DNA from: Holophagaceae bacterium
GTDB lineage: Bacteria > Acidobacteriota > Holophagae > Holophagales > Holophagaceae
DNA length: 43,559 nt
Direction: 5' to 3'
Assembly: GCA_009783055.1 (NCBI GenBank)
Contig: WRHW01000013.1
Location: 1 to 43,559 of the forward strand
Notes under the pieces: model-generated
Told to the model about the DNA's origin: nothing
The model's input: the letters and a program-made list of their open reading frames with translations, nothing else
The model's database searches: none
Translations under genes and position numbers: made by a program
Part shown: piece by piece, positions 29,701-37,681 of the stretch
How positions within the stretch are numbered: position 1 is the stretch's first letter
Layout: every line of letters starts with the position of its first letter

Positions 29701-31163
29701 TCCAGGGCAATGTCTTGGCCAAGTTTTGCATTTATTTTATGTCTGCCCACTTTGGAAAGGTCGTATTTTTGGGGATCAAAAAACATCGAATAGAGCAACT
29801 TGCTACTGGATTCAAGTGTTGCCGGTTCCCCAGTGCGAATCTTTTTGAAAAGCTCTTTTGCCGCATCTTCAGGGTCTTCAGTGTGGTCTTTGCTTATTGT
29901 TTCACTAAGCACCTTTCCTGTTGGGTCATGTTCTGGAAAACCAACAGCGATGGTTTTAATGTTATTTGCAAGGAACATCTCCAGATGGGTCTGAAGGAAT
30001 GGATCATTTGCTTCCAGCAGTACTTCACCAGTGTTTAGGTTTACTATATCTTCTAGAAGAATGGCTCCATCCAACATATTCCGGTCGACTTGTATGGCCT
30101 TTACCCCTGCCTTGATTGCATTTTCTAAGAGGCGACGTGAGATGAGTTTACTCTTGGCAATTATTGTATCGCCGGTCTTTGGGTCTTTTATGTCTTCTAA
30201 TGACTTTTGTCCAACGAGCAGATCGCAGGGAGTCAAATATATTTTTTCCCCTTTCAGGGTAAAGGTATAGGTCGTATAGAACTTAGAAAGCATCGACTGG
30301 TTTTCGCTCATAACTTCATGGAACAAGCCCAGTGCGCGAAGAAATGTAGCTCCGAGAAATTTTCGCTTGCGGTCTATCCTTGCATATAAAAGCCCCTTCG
30401 TGTCGATTTCAAACTCTACCCAAGACCCGCGATATGGAATGATTTGCGCACTGTAAAGGCTCTTATCGGGTGCTATGGAGAAAAAAGCTCCAGGGCTACG
30501 GTGCAACTGGCTGACGATGACGCGCTCGGTGCCATTGATGACAAACGTCCCCCTATCGGTCATTGTTGGCAGATCACCAAAATATACTTCCGACTCTTGG
30601 CTTTGCTTATACCTTCTGTTGCCCTTGTCGTCCTTATCAAATTGGTTTAATCGGATGCGGGTTTTCAGGGGAGCGGCCATAGTGGCTCCGCGCTCAACGC
30701 ATTCCTCGATAGTCATTTTTTGGTGCAAGCCAACAGGTTCATTGCAAATATCACAAATGGTGGCCGCATTTTTATTTCGGGTGCCGCACTTAGGGCAATC
30801 GACTGATGGATCCTTTGGATGATCAATGACTATGTTATGGCTACACTTTTTGCATTTTGTGCGCAAGTTTTGCAAGCCCTCATGCTTTCCACACTTGCAG
30901 GCCCAATGCCCAACTGTATAGTCGATAAATTCGATTTCGAGAGTAGCATCAGAACCATCCGGATTTTTTCCATTATTGATTGGGAACATCCCATCAAAAA
31001 CTGCCTTTAGCCCCCTGCTCTCCCTCTCGGAGTGGAGGAGATTCAACTGCAAAAACTCGTCATAGCTTCGTTTTTGAATATCAATCAGGTTTGGGATCGG
31101 CACTAGAGAGCGGATTTTGGAAAAAGAAACACGCTGTCTATAAATGTTCTGTTGAACACTCAT
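26772..31163 (-). CDS. rpoB: DNA-directed RNA polymerase subunit beta, with N-terminal zinc-ribbon insertion
   Basis: A 1463-aa beta subunit, longer than the 1342-aa E. coli protein. Core motifs are intact: [20 protein letters not shown], the rifampicin pocket ([20 protein letters not shown]; equivalents of Asp516, His526 and Ser531 retained), and [10 protein letters not shown] in the C-terminal part. Between about residues 86 and 147 there is an insertion with eight Cys: C89-x-C91, C104-x2-C107, C123-x2-C126, C137-x2-C140, pattern of two zinc ribbons, just before the lobe sequence [19 protein letters not shown] is preceded by TAGGAG at 7 nt. It is separated from rplL by 381 bp that contain hairpins and a possible promoter. 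Assembles with beta', alpha and omega. Confidence 0.98.
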   Translation of the reverse strand: MSVQQNIYRQRVSFSKIRSLVPIPNLIDIQKRSYDEFLQLNLLHSERESRGLKAVFDGMFPINNGKNPDGSDATLEIEFIDYTVGHWACKCGKHEGLQNLRTKCKKCSHNIVIDHPKDPSVDCPKCGTRNKNAATICDICNEPVGLHQKMTIEECVERGATMAAPLKTRIRLNQFDKDDKGNRRYKQSQESEVYFGDLPTMTDRGTFVINGTERVIVSQLHRSPGAFFSIAPDKSLYSAQIIPYRGSWVEFEIDTKGLLYARIDRKRKFLGATFLRALGLFHEVMSENQSMLSKFYTTYTFTLKGEKIYLTPCDLLVGQKSLEDIKDPKTGDTIIAKSKLISRRLLENAIKAGVKAIQVDRNMLDGAILLEDIVNLNTGEVLLEANDPFLQTHLEMFLANNIKTIAVGFPEHDPTGKVLSETISKDHTEDPEDAAKELFKKIRTGEPATLESSSKLLYSMFFDPQKYDLSKVGRHKINAKLGQDIALENRTLTIDDFINAIHYLLRLKKYDTTRQDRTDEIAPVRKDDIDHLGNRRVRSVGELLENGFRVGLVRVQRAIKEKFSIAQDPNNPLQAHDLINSKPVIAAMKEFFGSSQLSQFMDQTNPLSEITHKRRLSALGPGGLSRDRAGFDVRDVHTSHYGRICPIETPEGPNIGLISSLSCYARINEFGFIESPYLKVDNGRVIHYAAITHVGDSKFGYMDVVKLEDVKSENAKLEKGGKRPAKFEMHAWYLSAWEEDEHIIAQANVEVDENDYIKDESVVARVAGETRVVECGKVTLVDVSPKQLVSVAASLIPFLENDDANRALMGANMQRQAVPLIRTEAPIVGTGMEYFAARDSGNCVLCRRSGIVESVDANRIVVRVEDDPDTEGVESGVDIYTLVKYVRSNQNTCYNQVPLVGRGEYVSTGQILADGSCCDHGELSLGRNLIVAYMPWRGYNFEDAILISERVVKEDLYTTIHIEEFEVQARDTKLGPEEITRDIPQVREEMLKNLDESGIIRIGATIKHGDILVGKVTPKGETILSPEEKLLRAIFGEKASDVKDASLTVPPGIEGTVVDVKVFTRKGQEKDLRTQQIEREQIAKWEKDLKDQERIIRAESKKKIVALLKGKELSEILSDDSGKELLPANKKLTQNMLEAVPYGRFRQISVSAGKERLEAHVLDIIDKTDSQLRVLSQNLGERVDRLLKGDELLPGVLKNVKVYVAVKRKLQVGDKMAGRHGNKGVVSRILPAEDMPYLPDGTPVDIVLNPLGVPSRMNIGQVLETHLGWAGRIMGVHFATPVFDGAKEHEIKDWLKKAWEKNGKTGPDTSGKTMLFDGMTGEPFEQPVVVGCSYMMKLHHLVDNKIHARSIGPYSLITQQPLGGKAQFGGQRFGEMEVWALEAYGAAHILQELLTYKSDDMYGRTQIYQAIIKGEAIKEPSLPESFNVVRKELNALCVDVEMLTSDELTSTEVEEEPAFSIEG

Positions 31164-31391
31164 TTTTTAACTCCTACCATGACCCAAGCCAAGCTGGATA
31201 CAAATGAACCCGATGCTTTCTGGCGTGGAAATTACCGACTTGACACAAATTACTACTCACCCGACAGGCAACCATAAGTTTGCCCCGATGGGTTTGGAAA
31301 CCGTATTCTCTAGCGCGGGAAAGGTCTTGCAACCGAAGCCTTCTTGTAAAAGAGAAATCAAAAGCCCGAAAGAAAACAGGCATAAGGAAAA
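31164..31391 (-). promoter_or_regulatory. rpoB leader region
   Basis: About 230 bp immediately upstream of rpoB without a convincing gene. A 69-codon open frame (31383-31174) begins with ATG lacking a ribosome site; its TAG overlaps the TAGGAG ribosome site of rpoB, so a coupled leader peptide is formally possible. The encoded sequence is Arg-rich and unrecognised. I see no known riboswitch pattern. Confidence 0.3.
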
Positions 31392-31400
31392 ATCATACCA
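31392..31400 (-). promoter_or_regulatory. Candidate extended -10 promoter for rpoBC
   Basis: Minus strand TGGTATGAT (31400-31392) fits TGnTATAAT, with an AT-rich stretch just upstream (TTTTATAAAAAA) that could serve as an UP element. Transcription would start near 31385, giving a leader of about 220 nt. There is no well-spaced -35 hexamer. Confidence 0.35.
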
Positions 31401-31478
31401 TTTTTTATAAAATTAGAAAACAAAAAAATCTAGGCACTCAGGCACACCAAAAATCTTGAGAGGTGCCAACTCCATCTC

Positions 31479-31507
31479 CGGGCGGTTTTTTCAATGAAAA
31501 CCGCCCG
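31479..31507 (-). terminator. Strong hairpin between rplL and rpoB (attenuator or processing site)
   Basis: CGGGCGGTTTT (31479-31489) pairs perfectly with AAAACCGCCCG (31497-31507), 11 bp with a 7-nt loop, about 38 nt after the rplL stop. No U-tract follows directly on the minus strand, but 40 nt further on the transcript is T-rich after a second weaker stem (GGCACC with GGTGTGCC, about 31441-31468). By analogy with E. coli, where an attenuator and an RNase III site lie between rplL and rpoB, this could set the ratio of L7/L12 to RNA polymerase. The analogy is inference. Confidence 0.55.
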
Positions 31508-31544
31508 CAGGCATGGATGTTTATGCCGCCAAAGTCAAGTATCA

Positions 31545-31922
31545 CTACTTGATTTCGACTTTGGCTCCGGCGGCTTCTAGCTTCTCTTTTAGCTTTGTAG
31601 CCTCTTCTTTGCTTACACCTTCTTTAATGGTCTTGGGTGCGCCATCGACCAAGTCCTTTGCTTCCTTCAGGCCGAGACCAGCGACCACTTCGCGGACTGC
31701 CTTAATGACATTTAATTTGGCGGCCCCTGCTTCGGCAAGAACTACGTCAAACTCTGTCTTTTCTTCAGCGGCGGCTGTGGCACCAGCGGCAGGGCCTCCA
31801 GCAACTGCTACTGCGGCGGCAGAAACGCCAAACCTGTCTTCGAGAGCCTTGACCAAATTTGCAAGGTCTAGAACAGTCATACTTTCAATTTCTTGGATCA
31901 AATTATCAGCTGTAAGAGCCAT
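31545..31922 (-). CDS. rplL: 50S ribosomal protein L7/L12
   Basis: A 125-aa acidic protein in the standard order: N-terminal dimerisation/L10-binding helix ([19 protein letters not shown]), an Ala/Gly/Pro hinge (about residues 38-52, [17 protein letters not shown]), and the globular C-terminal domain ([20 protein letters not shown], then [16 protein letters not shown]). ATG follows GAGGA at about 7 nt. It forms the ribosomal stalk that recruits elongation factors. It lies 56 bp after rplJ, and 381 bp with hairpins separates it from rpoB. Confidence 0.98.
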   Translation of the reverse strand: MALTADNLIQEIESMTVLDLANLVKALEDRFGVSAAAVAVAGGPAAGATAAAEEKTEFDVVLAEAGAAKLNVIKAVREVVAGLGLKEAKDLVDGAPKTIKEGVSKEEATKLKEKLEAAGAKVEIK

Positions 31923-31978
31923 GGTTTATTCCTCACTAGGTAATTGTTTTAGTGTTAAAGGGAAATAGGGTTGAGCGG

Positions 31979-32473
31979 TTAAGCACCAGCTTCTTCCTTT
32001 TTTTGGCGAATTTGGTCTAATGCCCTTACCAGACCAGAAATTGGGTACTGCATGAGATATAGCAGTTTACCAATGACGACCTCGCGGGTTGGCAATTCGG
32101 CGATCACCTGAAAATCCGTCACTGATGTAGGTTTGCCGTCCAATATGGCTCCCTTAAACGTGACAGTGGGGTTTTCTTTCAAAAAGGTGTGGATTGCTTT
32201 TGCCAGACCAACCACTTCTTCTTTAGAAGTAGCGACTGCCGTTGCGCCCTTGAAATGCACTGTCAAAGACTCAAAATCTGTTTCTTTTACAGCAAGGCGA
32301 AGCAGGGTATTTTTTGAGACTCGGTACTGTGCATTGTTTTCGCGAAGAACGCGGCGCAGTATATTATCTTTTTCAACCGATAAGCCCTTAAATTCGAGGA
32401 CTACAGCGGATTTTGCTGAGGCAAAAGTACCTTTAAGTTCGTTAATTTCTTTTTGTTTTTGTATCTTGTCCAT
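31979..32473 (-). CDS. rplJ: 50S ribosomal protein L10
   Basis: A 164-aa protein with the L10 signature in the N-terminal half (AVVLEFKGLSVEKDNILRR, VSKNTLLRLAVKE) and a C-terminal helix that carries the L7/L12 dimers. The ATG at 32473 has GAGGTG just upstream; a TTG at 32491 in frame is unlikely. Only 7 bp separate it from the rplA stop, so there is no room for the L10 autoregulatory leader seen upstream of rplJ in E. coli. Any feedback by L10 would have to act elsewhere. Confidence 0.97.
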   Translation of the reverse strand: MDKIQKQKEINELKGTFASAKSAVVLEFKGLSVEKDNILRRVLRENNAQYRVSKNTLLRLAVKETDFESLTVHFKGATAVATSKEEVVGLAKAIHTFLKENPTVTFKGAILDGKPTSVTDFQVIAELPTREVVIGKLLYLMQYPISGLVRALDQIRQKKEEAGA

Positions 32474-32480
32474 GGCCACC

Positions 32481-33173
32481 TCACTTTTCAAGGACGCTTA
32501 AGGACACAGTTATGCTGGGTCCCATTGTCGAGGCCATGTGGATTGCTTTCACGTACTTTCCCTTTGCGGCAGATGGTTTCGCCTTTTGAACAGCGTCCAT
32601 CAGAGCCTTGGCATTTTCGGCCAATTTGTCAATGCCAAAGGAAATTTTGCCTACCGGCGCATGAATAATACCCGTCTTATCAACGCGATACTCCACTTTA
32701 CCAGCCTTAATTTCCTTGACAGCCTGAGCGACATTAAGGGTCACTGTGCCTGTTTTCGGGTTAGGCATCAGACCCCTTGGGCCGAGCACCTTCCCCAATC
32801 GACCAACACCCTTCATCATGTCAGGTGTCGCTACGAGGGCATCAAAGTCAAGGAACCCGCCAGCGATTCGCTCAACGAGTTCATCGCCACCGACGATTTC
32901 CGCACCAGCGGCCTCTGCCTCTTTGATCTTTTCTCCCCCTGCAATGACAGCAACTTTCATCGTCTTGCCAGTTCCGTGTGGCAAAACAATCGTGCCTCTC
33001 ACCATCTGGTCTGCATGGCGAGGGTCAACGCCGAGTTTCATGTGAACTTCCACGGTTTCATCAAACTTAGCAAAAGCATTGCTTGATATAGTAGAAAGTG
33101 CATCTTTCAACTCATAAGGGCGATCTTCGATTTTGGAGGCGGCGGCCCGGTACTTTTTGCCAGGTTTTGCCAT
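32481..33173 (-). CDS. rplA: 50S ribosomal protein L1
   Basis: A 230-aa protein of normal length. It has the L1 pattern: [21 protein letters not shown] near residue 35, [15 protein letters not shown]-type segment (here [19 protein letters not shown]), and [14 protein letters not shown] near 130, followed by the rRNA-contact region. ATG is preceded by AGGAGA. Part of the rplK-rplA-rplJ-rplL transcript, 84 bp after rplK. L1 forms the mobile stalk at the ribosomal E site and in many bacteria represses its own mRNA. Confidence 0.98.
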   Translation of the reverse strand: MAKPGKKYRAAASKIEDRPYELKDALSTISSNAFAKFDETVEVHMKLGVDPRHADQMVRGTIVLPHGTGKTMKVAVIAGGEKIKEAEAAGAEIVGGDELVERIAGGFLDFDALVATPDMMKGVGRLGKVLGPRGLMPNPKTGTVTLNVAQAVKEIKAGKVEYRVDKTGIIHAPVGKISFGIDKLAENAKALMDAVQKAKPSAAKGKYVKAIHMASTMGPSITVSLSVLEK

Positions 33174-33257
33174 TACTTCTCCTGTATTTTCAGATCTTCC
33201 GCAATAACGGTCGCGGTGGCCGGGAACCCTACACTGCGCAGGTTTCCACTAAATAAT

Positions 33258-33689
33258 CTAATCGACAACTTCGACACCCATCGAGCGGGCACTGCCCTCG
33301 ATAGAACGCATAGCGGATTCAATGCTAGCCGCATTCAGGTCAGGCATCTTGACCTTTGCAATTTCCTCAATTTGTTTTTTGGTGATGCGTCCCACCTTCA
33401 CCTTGTTAGGTGTCGGGCTTCCTTTTTCCAGGCCGATCTTTTTCTTTATCAGCACACATGCAGGCGGAGTCTTAAGAATGAAGCTAAAACTCCTGTCCGC
33501 ATATACAGTGATAACCGCCGGCACGGTTGTGCCTTTTTCAACTGCTCCAACGGATTTAGCGTTGAACTGCTTTACAAACTCCATGATGTTTACACCATGT
33601 TGCCCAAGTGCAGGGCCAACAGGCGGTGCTGGAGTAGCTTCACCGGAGGGCAGTTGTAGCTTGATATAGCCAGCTATCTTCTTTGCCAT
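33258..33689 (-). CDS. rplK: 50S ribosomal protein L11
   Basis: A 143-aa protein with the conserved N-terminal domain ([35 protein letters not shown]) including the proline pair that thiostrepton contacts, and the C-terminal rRNA-binding domain ([32 protein letters not shown]). It lies 101 bp after nusG; that gap holds a small TACCTT/AAGGTA stem (33739-33764) that could be part of a feedback site but is not diagnostic. Forms the GTPase-associated centre with L10 and 23S rRNA. Confidence 0.98.
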   Translation of the reverse strand: MAKKIAGYIKLQLPSGEATPAPPVGPALGQHGVNIMEFVKQFNAKSVGAVEKGTTVPAVITVYADRSFSFILKTPPACVLIKKKIGLEKGSPTPNKVKVGRITKKQIEEIAKVKMPDLNAASIESAMRSIEGSARSMGVEVVD

Positions 33690-33790
33690 TTTGTCTATCC
33701 TCTTCCCGTAGCTGATTCAGGCAAATACCTGCGACTGCTACCTTAAAGGGCGGGCGGAAAGGTATCGCCTACCTGGTTTTCAAAAACCCT

Positions 33791-34432
33791 CTATCGCTTT
33801 TCGACCTGGATAAAGTCTAACTCGACCGGGGTACTGCGTCCAAAGACCGTCACCATCACCTTGATGGTGCTTCGCTCTTCGTGTATCTCATCAACATCCC
33901 CTTCAAAATTAGCAAAGGGGCCATCTATTATACGAACTTTTTCGCCCTTTTCAAAGCTAAATTTTGGCTTGGGGCGCTCCTGAGTTTCCTCAGTGTGGTT
34001 CATAATCTGCCGCACTTCCTCATCTGTGAGGGGAGAGGGCTGTTTTTTATTCGCGCTTACAAAACTTGTAACCTTTGGGGTATTGCGGACAAGATGCCAA
34101 TCAGTATCAGATATTTCATAGCTACTACCCTTCTTTGTAACAGCTATCTGAATAAGCAAGTACCCAGGGAAAGACTTTCGCTTTTTAAGTACTCTTTCCT
34201 TTTTGCCAGTTTTAGCATCTGTTTTCATTTCTTCGTAGGTTTCTTCTGGGATTTCGATGTCCCCAAAGTACTCACTACGTTCTTCTATAACTATTCGCTG
34301 TAGCAGACTCTCTTTTACCTTGCCCTCATACCCTGAATAGGTATGAATAATGAACCAAGCCAACTGCTTAGGCTCGTAGGATTCACCAACATCAACGGTA
34401 GCTTGGGATACTTCTTCAAACTCAGCCATCAT
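33791..34432 (-). CDS. nusG: Transcription termination/antitermination factor NusG
   Basis: A 213-aa protein: N-terminal NGN domain ([21 protein letters not shown] at about residue 26) and C-terminal KOW domain ([19 protein letters not shown] at about 162). It is some 30 residues longer than E. coli NusG, owing to a 25-residue acidic N-terminal extension and a charged insertion in the NGN domain ([17 protein letters not shown]) before FPGYLLI. Such insertions occur in several phyla. It starts 6 bp after secE, in the usual secE-nusG-rplK order. Couples RNA polymerase to Rho or the ribosome. Confidence 0.97.
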   Translation of the reverse strand: MMAEFEEVSQATVDVGESYEPKQLAWFIIHTYSGYEGKVKESLLQRIVIEERSEYFGDIEIPEETYEEMKTDAKTGKKERVLKKRKSFPGYLLIQIAVTKKGSSYEISDTDWHLVRNTPKVTSFVSANKKQPSPLTDEEVRQIMNHTEETQERPKPKFSFEKGEKVRIIDGPFANFEGDVDEIHEERSTIKVMVTVFGRSTPVELDFIQVEKR

Positions 34433-34438
34433 TTCCCC

Positions 34439-34630
34439 TTACCTACTCGGAAGCAGGTATTTAGAAGCCCAGCTAAAAAACACGTCTGCGCCCCACAGAT
34501 AGACACCGACAAATATAGAAACAATTAGCACCGCGTAGGTAGCATTCAATACTTTATCCTTTGTTGGCCAATCTACCCTATTTAGCTCGGCGGCCAAGTC
34601 TTTTACTTGTCGTTTTATCACAGAAATCAC
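34439..34630 (-). CDS. secE: Preprotein translocase subunit SecE
   Basis: A 63-aa single-span protein of the short SecE type: amphipathic N-terminal helix with the conserved ELNRVDWPTKDKVLNAT stretch (about residues 15-31), then one transmembrane helix (YAVLIVSIFVGVYLWGADVF). The start is GTG at 34630 with AAGGAAG about 7 nt upstream. It lies immediately before nusG, as in most bacteria. Clamps the two halves of the SecY channel in the inner membrane. Confidence 0.95.
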   Translation of the reverse strand: MISVIKRQVKDLAAELNRVDWPTKDKVLNATYAVLIVSIFVGVYLWGADVFFSWASKYLLPSR

Positions 34631-34701
34631 TGGTGTCTTCCTTCAGCAAACCAAGAACATACTGTCGATGTATCCCTTGTCGTTGTCAACACATGAGCCA
34701 T

Positions 34702-34821
34702 TTTCAAAACCCTTTGGTATTGAAACAACGGAGTTGGTAGTCTGCGCCTATAACAAAGCCGGAGGCGACTTTGGAGCATACGGCCAAACGGAGGGGGCAG
34801 ACATACAACATGGTTTTGAAA
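34702..34821. repeat. Palindromic intergenic element with 10-bp terminal inverted repeats
   Basis: TTTCAAAACC (34702-34711) and GGTTTTGAAA (34812-34821) are perfect 10-bp arms enclosing about 100 bp. Nested inside are GTCTGC (34740-34745) with GCAGAC (34797-34802) and CAAAG with CTTTG (34754-34773). The segment 34726-34746 matches 19022-19041 except for one indel and one base change. It fills most of the gap between tRNA-Trp and secE. A diverged copy of the 18983-19093 element is the simplest reading. Confidence 0.5.
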
Positions 34822-34845
34822 TTACCTCACATAACAGAGAAAAAA

Positions 34846-34921
34846 TGGCAGGGGAGACAGGTTTCGAACCCGCGACCTGCGGATTTGGAATCCGCTGCTC
34901 TACCAGCTGAGCTACTCCCCT
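34846..34921 (-). tRNA. trnW: tRNA-Trp (anticodon CCA)
   Basis: Minus strand: acceptor AGGGGAG...CTCCCCT with discriminator G and an encoded CCA (34848-34846); D-arm GCTC-AGCTGGTA-GAGC; anticodon stem GCGGA/TCCGC with loop TTCCAAA giving CCA; T-arm with GGTTCGAAACC. All four stems pair. It sits between rpmG and secE, a common position in this cluster. Confidence 0.97.
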
Positions 34922-34939
34922 ACTGTTCACTCAAAATCA

Positions 34940-34972
34940 TTTGGGGGGAGACTGCTCACCCCCCCCCCCAAA
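34940..34972 (-). terminator. G/C-homopolymer hairpin after rpmG
   Basis: TTTGGGGGG (34940-34948) can pair with CCCCCCAAA (34964-34972); the right arm is part of an 11-base C tract (34959-34969). On the minus strand the stem is followed by TGATTTT, so it could act as a weak terminator between rpmG and tRNA-Trp. The long C run is prone to slippage and to sequencing error. Confidence 0.4.
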
Positions 34973-34980
34973 CGCTTAAG

Positions 34981-35130
34981 CTACTTTGTTTCTCGGTGGA
35001 CTTTATGACCGGCACAGGCGCGACAGAATTTCTTCATTTCTATCTTGCCCGTAGTGGTCTTTTTGTTCTTTGTAGTGCTATAGTTCTTGCGTTTGCACTC
35101 AGAACATTGAAGATGAATAATATCGCGCAT
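34981..35130 (-). CDS. rpmG: 50S ribosomal protein L33
   Basis: A 49-residue protein read directly from the minus strand: it begins MRDIIHLQCSECKRKNYST and ends GHKVHRETK. It has two CxxC pairs (QCSEC at 9-12 and FCRAC at 36-39), so it is the zinc-binding (C+) form of L33. It is too short for usual length cut-offs but lies exactly where L33 is expected, 25 bp after tuf and before tRNA-Trp. A second, Cys-free paralogue elsewhere would suggest zinc-dependent switching. Confidence 0.95.
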   Translation of the reverse strand: MRDIIHLQCSECKRKNYSTTKNKKTTTGKIEMKKFCRACAGHKVHRETK

Positions 35131-35155
35131 GGCGCAATTCCTTTATGCAGTGTCT

Positions 35156-36376
35156 CTATTCGATTACTTCGTCGACGCGACCAGACCCAACGGTACGGCC
35201 ACCTTCGCGGATAGCGAACTTAAGTCCCTTTTCCATAGCGATGGGGCAAATCAGTTCGACAGTAAGGGTGACATTATCGCCCGGCATAACCATCTCACGT
35301 TTTTCATCCCCTTCGTTGCACAGGGTGATAGAACCAGTCACGTCTGTGGTGCGGAAGTAAAACTGTGGGCGGTACTTGTCAAAGAATGGGGTATGACGGC
35401 CACCTTCTTCTTTACTCAAGACATAAACCGCGGCAGTAAACTTGGTATGAGGCTTGATGCTACCTGGCTTTGCCAGCACCTGACCGCGTTCAACGTCTTT
35501 GCGGTCAACGCCACGAAGCAAAATACCTGCGTTATCGCCTGCTTCGCCCTGATCAAGTAGTTTCTTAAACATTTCGACACCGGTGACAACCTTTTTGACT
35601 GTCTCGCGGATACCTACAATTTCAACCTCTTCGCTAACCTTAACAACGCCCTGCTCGATACGACCTGTAACAACAGTGCCGCGACCGGTGATTGTAAAAA
35701 CGTCTTCGATTGGCATCAAGAAAGGCTTATCTTTCGGGCGAGCGGGATCGGGGATGTATGAATCAACAGCGTCCATCAGTTCATAAATACACTTAACGTC
35801 CTCGGCTTCGATGTCGCCGGACGTGGCCTTTTCAAGTGCAAGACGTGCGGAGCCTCTGATGATTGGAATGTCATCGCCGGGGAATTCGTATTTGGAAAGT
35901 AGGTCTCTCAATTCCATTTCCACCAAGTCAGCCAGTTCTACATCCTCTTTGGCAATGAGGTCCATTTTATTCATAAACACTACAATTGCAGGCACACCAA
36001 CCTGTCGGGCAAGCAGGATATGTTCGCGCGTTTGTTGCATTGGGCCATCAGTTGCGGCCACAACAATTACCGCACCATCCATCTGTGCCGCGCCGGTTAT
36101 CATGTTTTTGATGTAGTCAGCGTGGCCAGGGCAGTCGACGTGTGCATAGTGGCGACGCTCTGTCTGGTATTCAACATGTGCAGTATTAATCGTGATCCCA
36201 CGGGCTTTTTCTTCTGGAGCAGAATCGATTTCTTCGTAGCTCTTAGTTGAACCACCAAATTTTTTGGAAAGGACGTAAGTGATAGCGGCGGTAAGGGTAG
36301 TTTTACCATGGTCTACGTGTCCAATAGTCCCTATATTCACGTGGGGTTTGGATCGATCAAATTTTTCTTTGGCCAC
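35156..36376 (-). CDS. tuf: Elongation factor Tu
   Basis: A 406-aa protein, full length. G1 GHVDHGKTT near residue 18, the switch region with RGITI, G3 DCPGHADY, G4 NKMDL and G5 GSA are all present, followed by domains 2 and 3 ([26 protein letters not shown]). The start is GTG (36376-36374) with an excellent AGGAGG 5-6 nt upstream. It is preceded by tRNA-Tyr, -Gly and -Thr and followed by rpmG, the tufB-type arrangement. Delivers aminoacyl-tRNA to the ribosome. Confidence 0.99.
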   Translation of the reverse strand: MAKEKFDRSKPHVNIGTIGHVDHGKTTLTAAITYVLSKKFGGSTKSYEEIDSAPEEKARGITINTAHVEYQTERRHYAHVDCPGHADYIKNMITGAAQMDGAVIVVAATDGPMQQTREHILLARQVGVPAIVVFMNKMDLIAKEDVELADLVEMELRDLLSKYEFPGDDIPIIRGSARLALEKATSGDIEAEDVKCIYELMDAVDSYIPDPARPKDKPFLMPIEDVFTITGRGTVVTGRIEQGVVKVSEEVEIVGIRETVKKVVTGVEMFKKLLDQGEAGDNAGILLRGVDRKDVERGQVLAKPGSIKPHTKFTAAVYVLSKEEGGRHTPFFDKYRPQFYFRTTDVTGSITLCNEGDEKREMVMPGDNVTLTVELICPIAMEKGLKFAIREGGRTVGSGRVDEVIE

Positions 36377-36435
36377 AATTGCCTCCTAGAGTGTTGTTGT
36401 TATAAACCGAAATTGGTTTTGAATACTTTTTTTGG

Positions 36436-36510
36436 TGGAGCCCACAGCCGGGATTGAACCGGCGACCTCATCCTTACCAAGGATGCGCTCTGCCACTGAG
36501 CTATGTGGGC
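36436..36510 (-). tRNA. trnT: tRNA-Thr (anticodon GGT)
   Basis: Minus strand: acceptor GCCCACA/TGTGGGC, discriminator T(U) and encoded CCA (36438-36436); anticodon stem CATCC/GGATG with loop TTGGTAA, anticodon GGT; T-loop GGTTCAATCC. Located 60 bp upstream of the tuf start and presumably cut from the same transcript. Confidence 0.97.
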
Positions 36511-36549
36511 CTGTCCAGAAAGCCCGAGAGCGCAAAGCCTACCCGGGAT

Positions 36550-36625
36550 TGGAGCGGGAAACGGGGTTCGAACCCGCGACATTCAGCTTGGAAGGCTGAC
36601 GCTCTACCAACTGAGCTACTCCCGC
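36550..36625 (-). tRNA. trnG: tRNA-Gly (anticodon TCC)
   Basis: Minus strand: acceptor GCGGGAG/TTCCCGC (one G-T pair), discriminator T(U), encoded CCA (36552-36550); anticodon stem TCAGC/GCTGA with loop CTTCCAA, anticodon TCC; T-arm GGGTTCGAACCC. Second tRNA of the tuf cluster. Confidence 0.97.
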
Positions 36626-36764
36626 CTGGAACATTTTCATAAGGTGCCCAAGTTTTAATGGTATGTTGCACCTCAGGTGCCGGTTCCAAAAAGGAAACGG
36701 TATTGGGAAACCTGACTTATCAAGATAACTCCCAAAATCCAGCCTTCCTCAAAAGTGCTGGGTG

Positions 36765-36851
36765 TGGTGCCGAGAGAAGGATTCGAACCTCCGTAACGCG
36801 TTGCGTGGCAGATTTACAGTCTGCTGCCATTAACCACTCGGCCATCTCGGC
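36765..36851 (-). tRNA. trnY: tRNA-Tyr (anticodon GTA)
   Basis: Minus strand: acceptor GCCGAGA/TCTCGGC, discriminator A, encoded CCA (36767-36765); anticodon stem CAGAC-type with loop CTGTAAA giving GTA; long variable arm (CCACGCAACGCGTTACGG region), as expected for a class II tRNA. First gene of the cluster after the promoter at 36922-36950. Confidence 0.97.
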
Positions 36852-36921
36852 ATAACTAATTGTCAAATCAAAACCCGGCGGAAAAGCAAAAAGTACATGC
36901 CTTTCCTAAACCAGAATTGGA

Positions 36922-36950
36922 AATATATCACAGGAGAAAAGATAATTCAA
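36922..36950 (-). promoter_or_regulatory. sigma70-type promoter of the tRNA-Tyr/tuf cluster
   Basis: Minus strand TTGAAT (36950-36945), exactly 17 bp, TATATT (36927-36922). The -35 hexamer overlaps the last codons of the upstream rRNA methyltransferase gene. Predicted RNA start near 36915, about 64 nt before tRNA-Tyr. It is the best promoter candidate upstream of the translation core. Confidence 0.6.
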
Positions 36951-37681
36951 TATTTTTTTTCTCTGGCCGCCAATACCCTGAACAACGCAATTGCCGCAGT
37001 TGCCGATACATTTAGGCTCTCAGTTTTGCCCGGCATTTCAATTTTCAATATTTTATCGCATCTTTCAAAAATTTTCAATCGTAGGCCATCACCTTCCGAC
37101 CCCACCACAATAGCCGTTGCCGTGTCAAATGTTTCCTCAAGGTAGTTTTGGGACTTGTCGCCGGAGGCAGACATCCCATATACCCACAAGCCAGCTTCTT
37201 TTAGCTCATCTATCGCCCGCCCAAGGTTTACCACCCGAACCAGAGGAACTAAGCCTACGGTGCCAGCACTGGCTCGCACAGCAGATTCATTGACTTGGGC
37301 AGACCTCCGCTCTGGAAATATCACCGCAGAAACATTTGCCGCCGCGGCAGAACGTAAAATCGCCCCAAAATTATTAGAGTCAGTAATGCCATCTAGTAGT
37401 AGCACTAGCCCAGTTGAACCTTGTAAGCTAAGTATTTTCAGCAATTCGGGCATTTGAATAAAAGTAGCAGACCCCCCCTCGCCGACAACACCCTGATGAC
37501 GCTTGCCCTCAGACCTGCGATCCAGGCTTTCTAACGGTTCCTTGTGGACAGTCACGTCTGCATTTTTGGCCATTTGCCTTAAAGCTAGTGTTCGATTCCA
37601 GGCAGGATGAGCTATTCGCAGTACTTGGAGTTGGCCACGTTTAATGGCCTCCTCGCATGCGTTAGGCCCTAAAAATTTCAC
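36947..37681 (-). CDS. rlmB: SpoU/TrmH-family RNA 2'-O-methyltransferase, RlmB-like
   Basis: A 244-aa protein with the N-terminal substrate-binding domain (about 1-85) and a SPOUT catalytic domain. Motif 1 is LDGITDSNNFGAILRSA with the catalytic Arg; motif 2 VVGSEGDGLR and motif 3 IEMPGKTESLNVSATAAIAL form the trefoil-knot S-adenosylmethionine site. RlmB methylates a guanosine of 23S rRNA; the gene commonly precedes the tRNA/tuf cluster, which supports the name, but TrmH-type tRNA specificity cannot be excluded. The start is GTG at 37681, directly abutting the TAG of the upstream outer-membrane protein gene, implying coupling. Confidence 0.87.
   Translation of the reverse strand: MKFLGPNACEEAIKRGQLQVLRIAHPAWNRTLALRQMAKNADVTVHKEPLESLDRRSEGKRHQGVVGEGGSATFIQMPELLKILSLQGSTGLVLLLDGITDSNNFGAILRSAAAANVSAVIFPERRSAQVNESAVRASAGTVGLVPLVRVVNLGRAIDELKEAGLWVYGMSASGDKSQNYLEETFDTATAIVVGSEGDGLRLKIFERCDKILKIEMPGKTESLNVSATAAIALFRVLAAREKKY

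Noticed and set aside
33739-33764. TACCTT/AAGGTA stem before rplK as an L1 feedback site.
   Set aside because: Stem of only 6 bp with a 14-nt loop; I could not match the L1 target pattern, so it is not called.
36861-36866. Perfect TTGACA (minus strand) just before tRNA-Tyr.
   Set aside because: It is 10 bp from the tRNA 5' end, so a -10 and start site would fall inside the tRNA; the 36922-36950 promoter is better placed.
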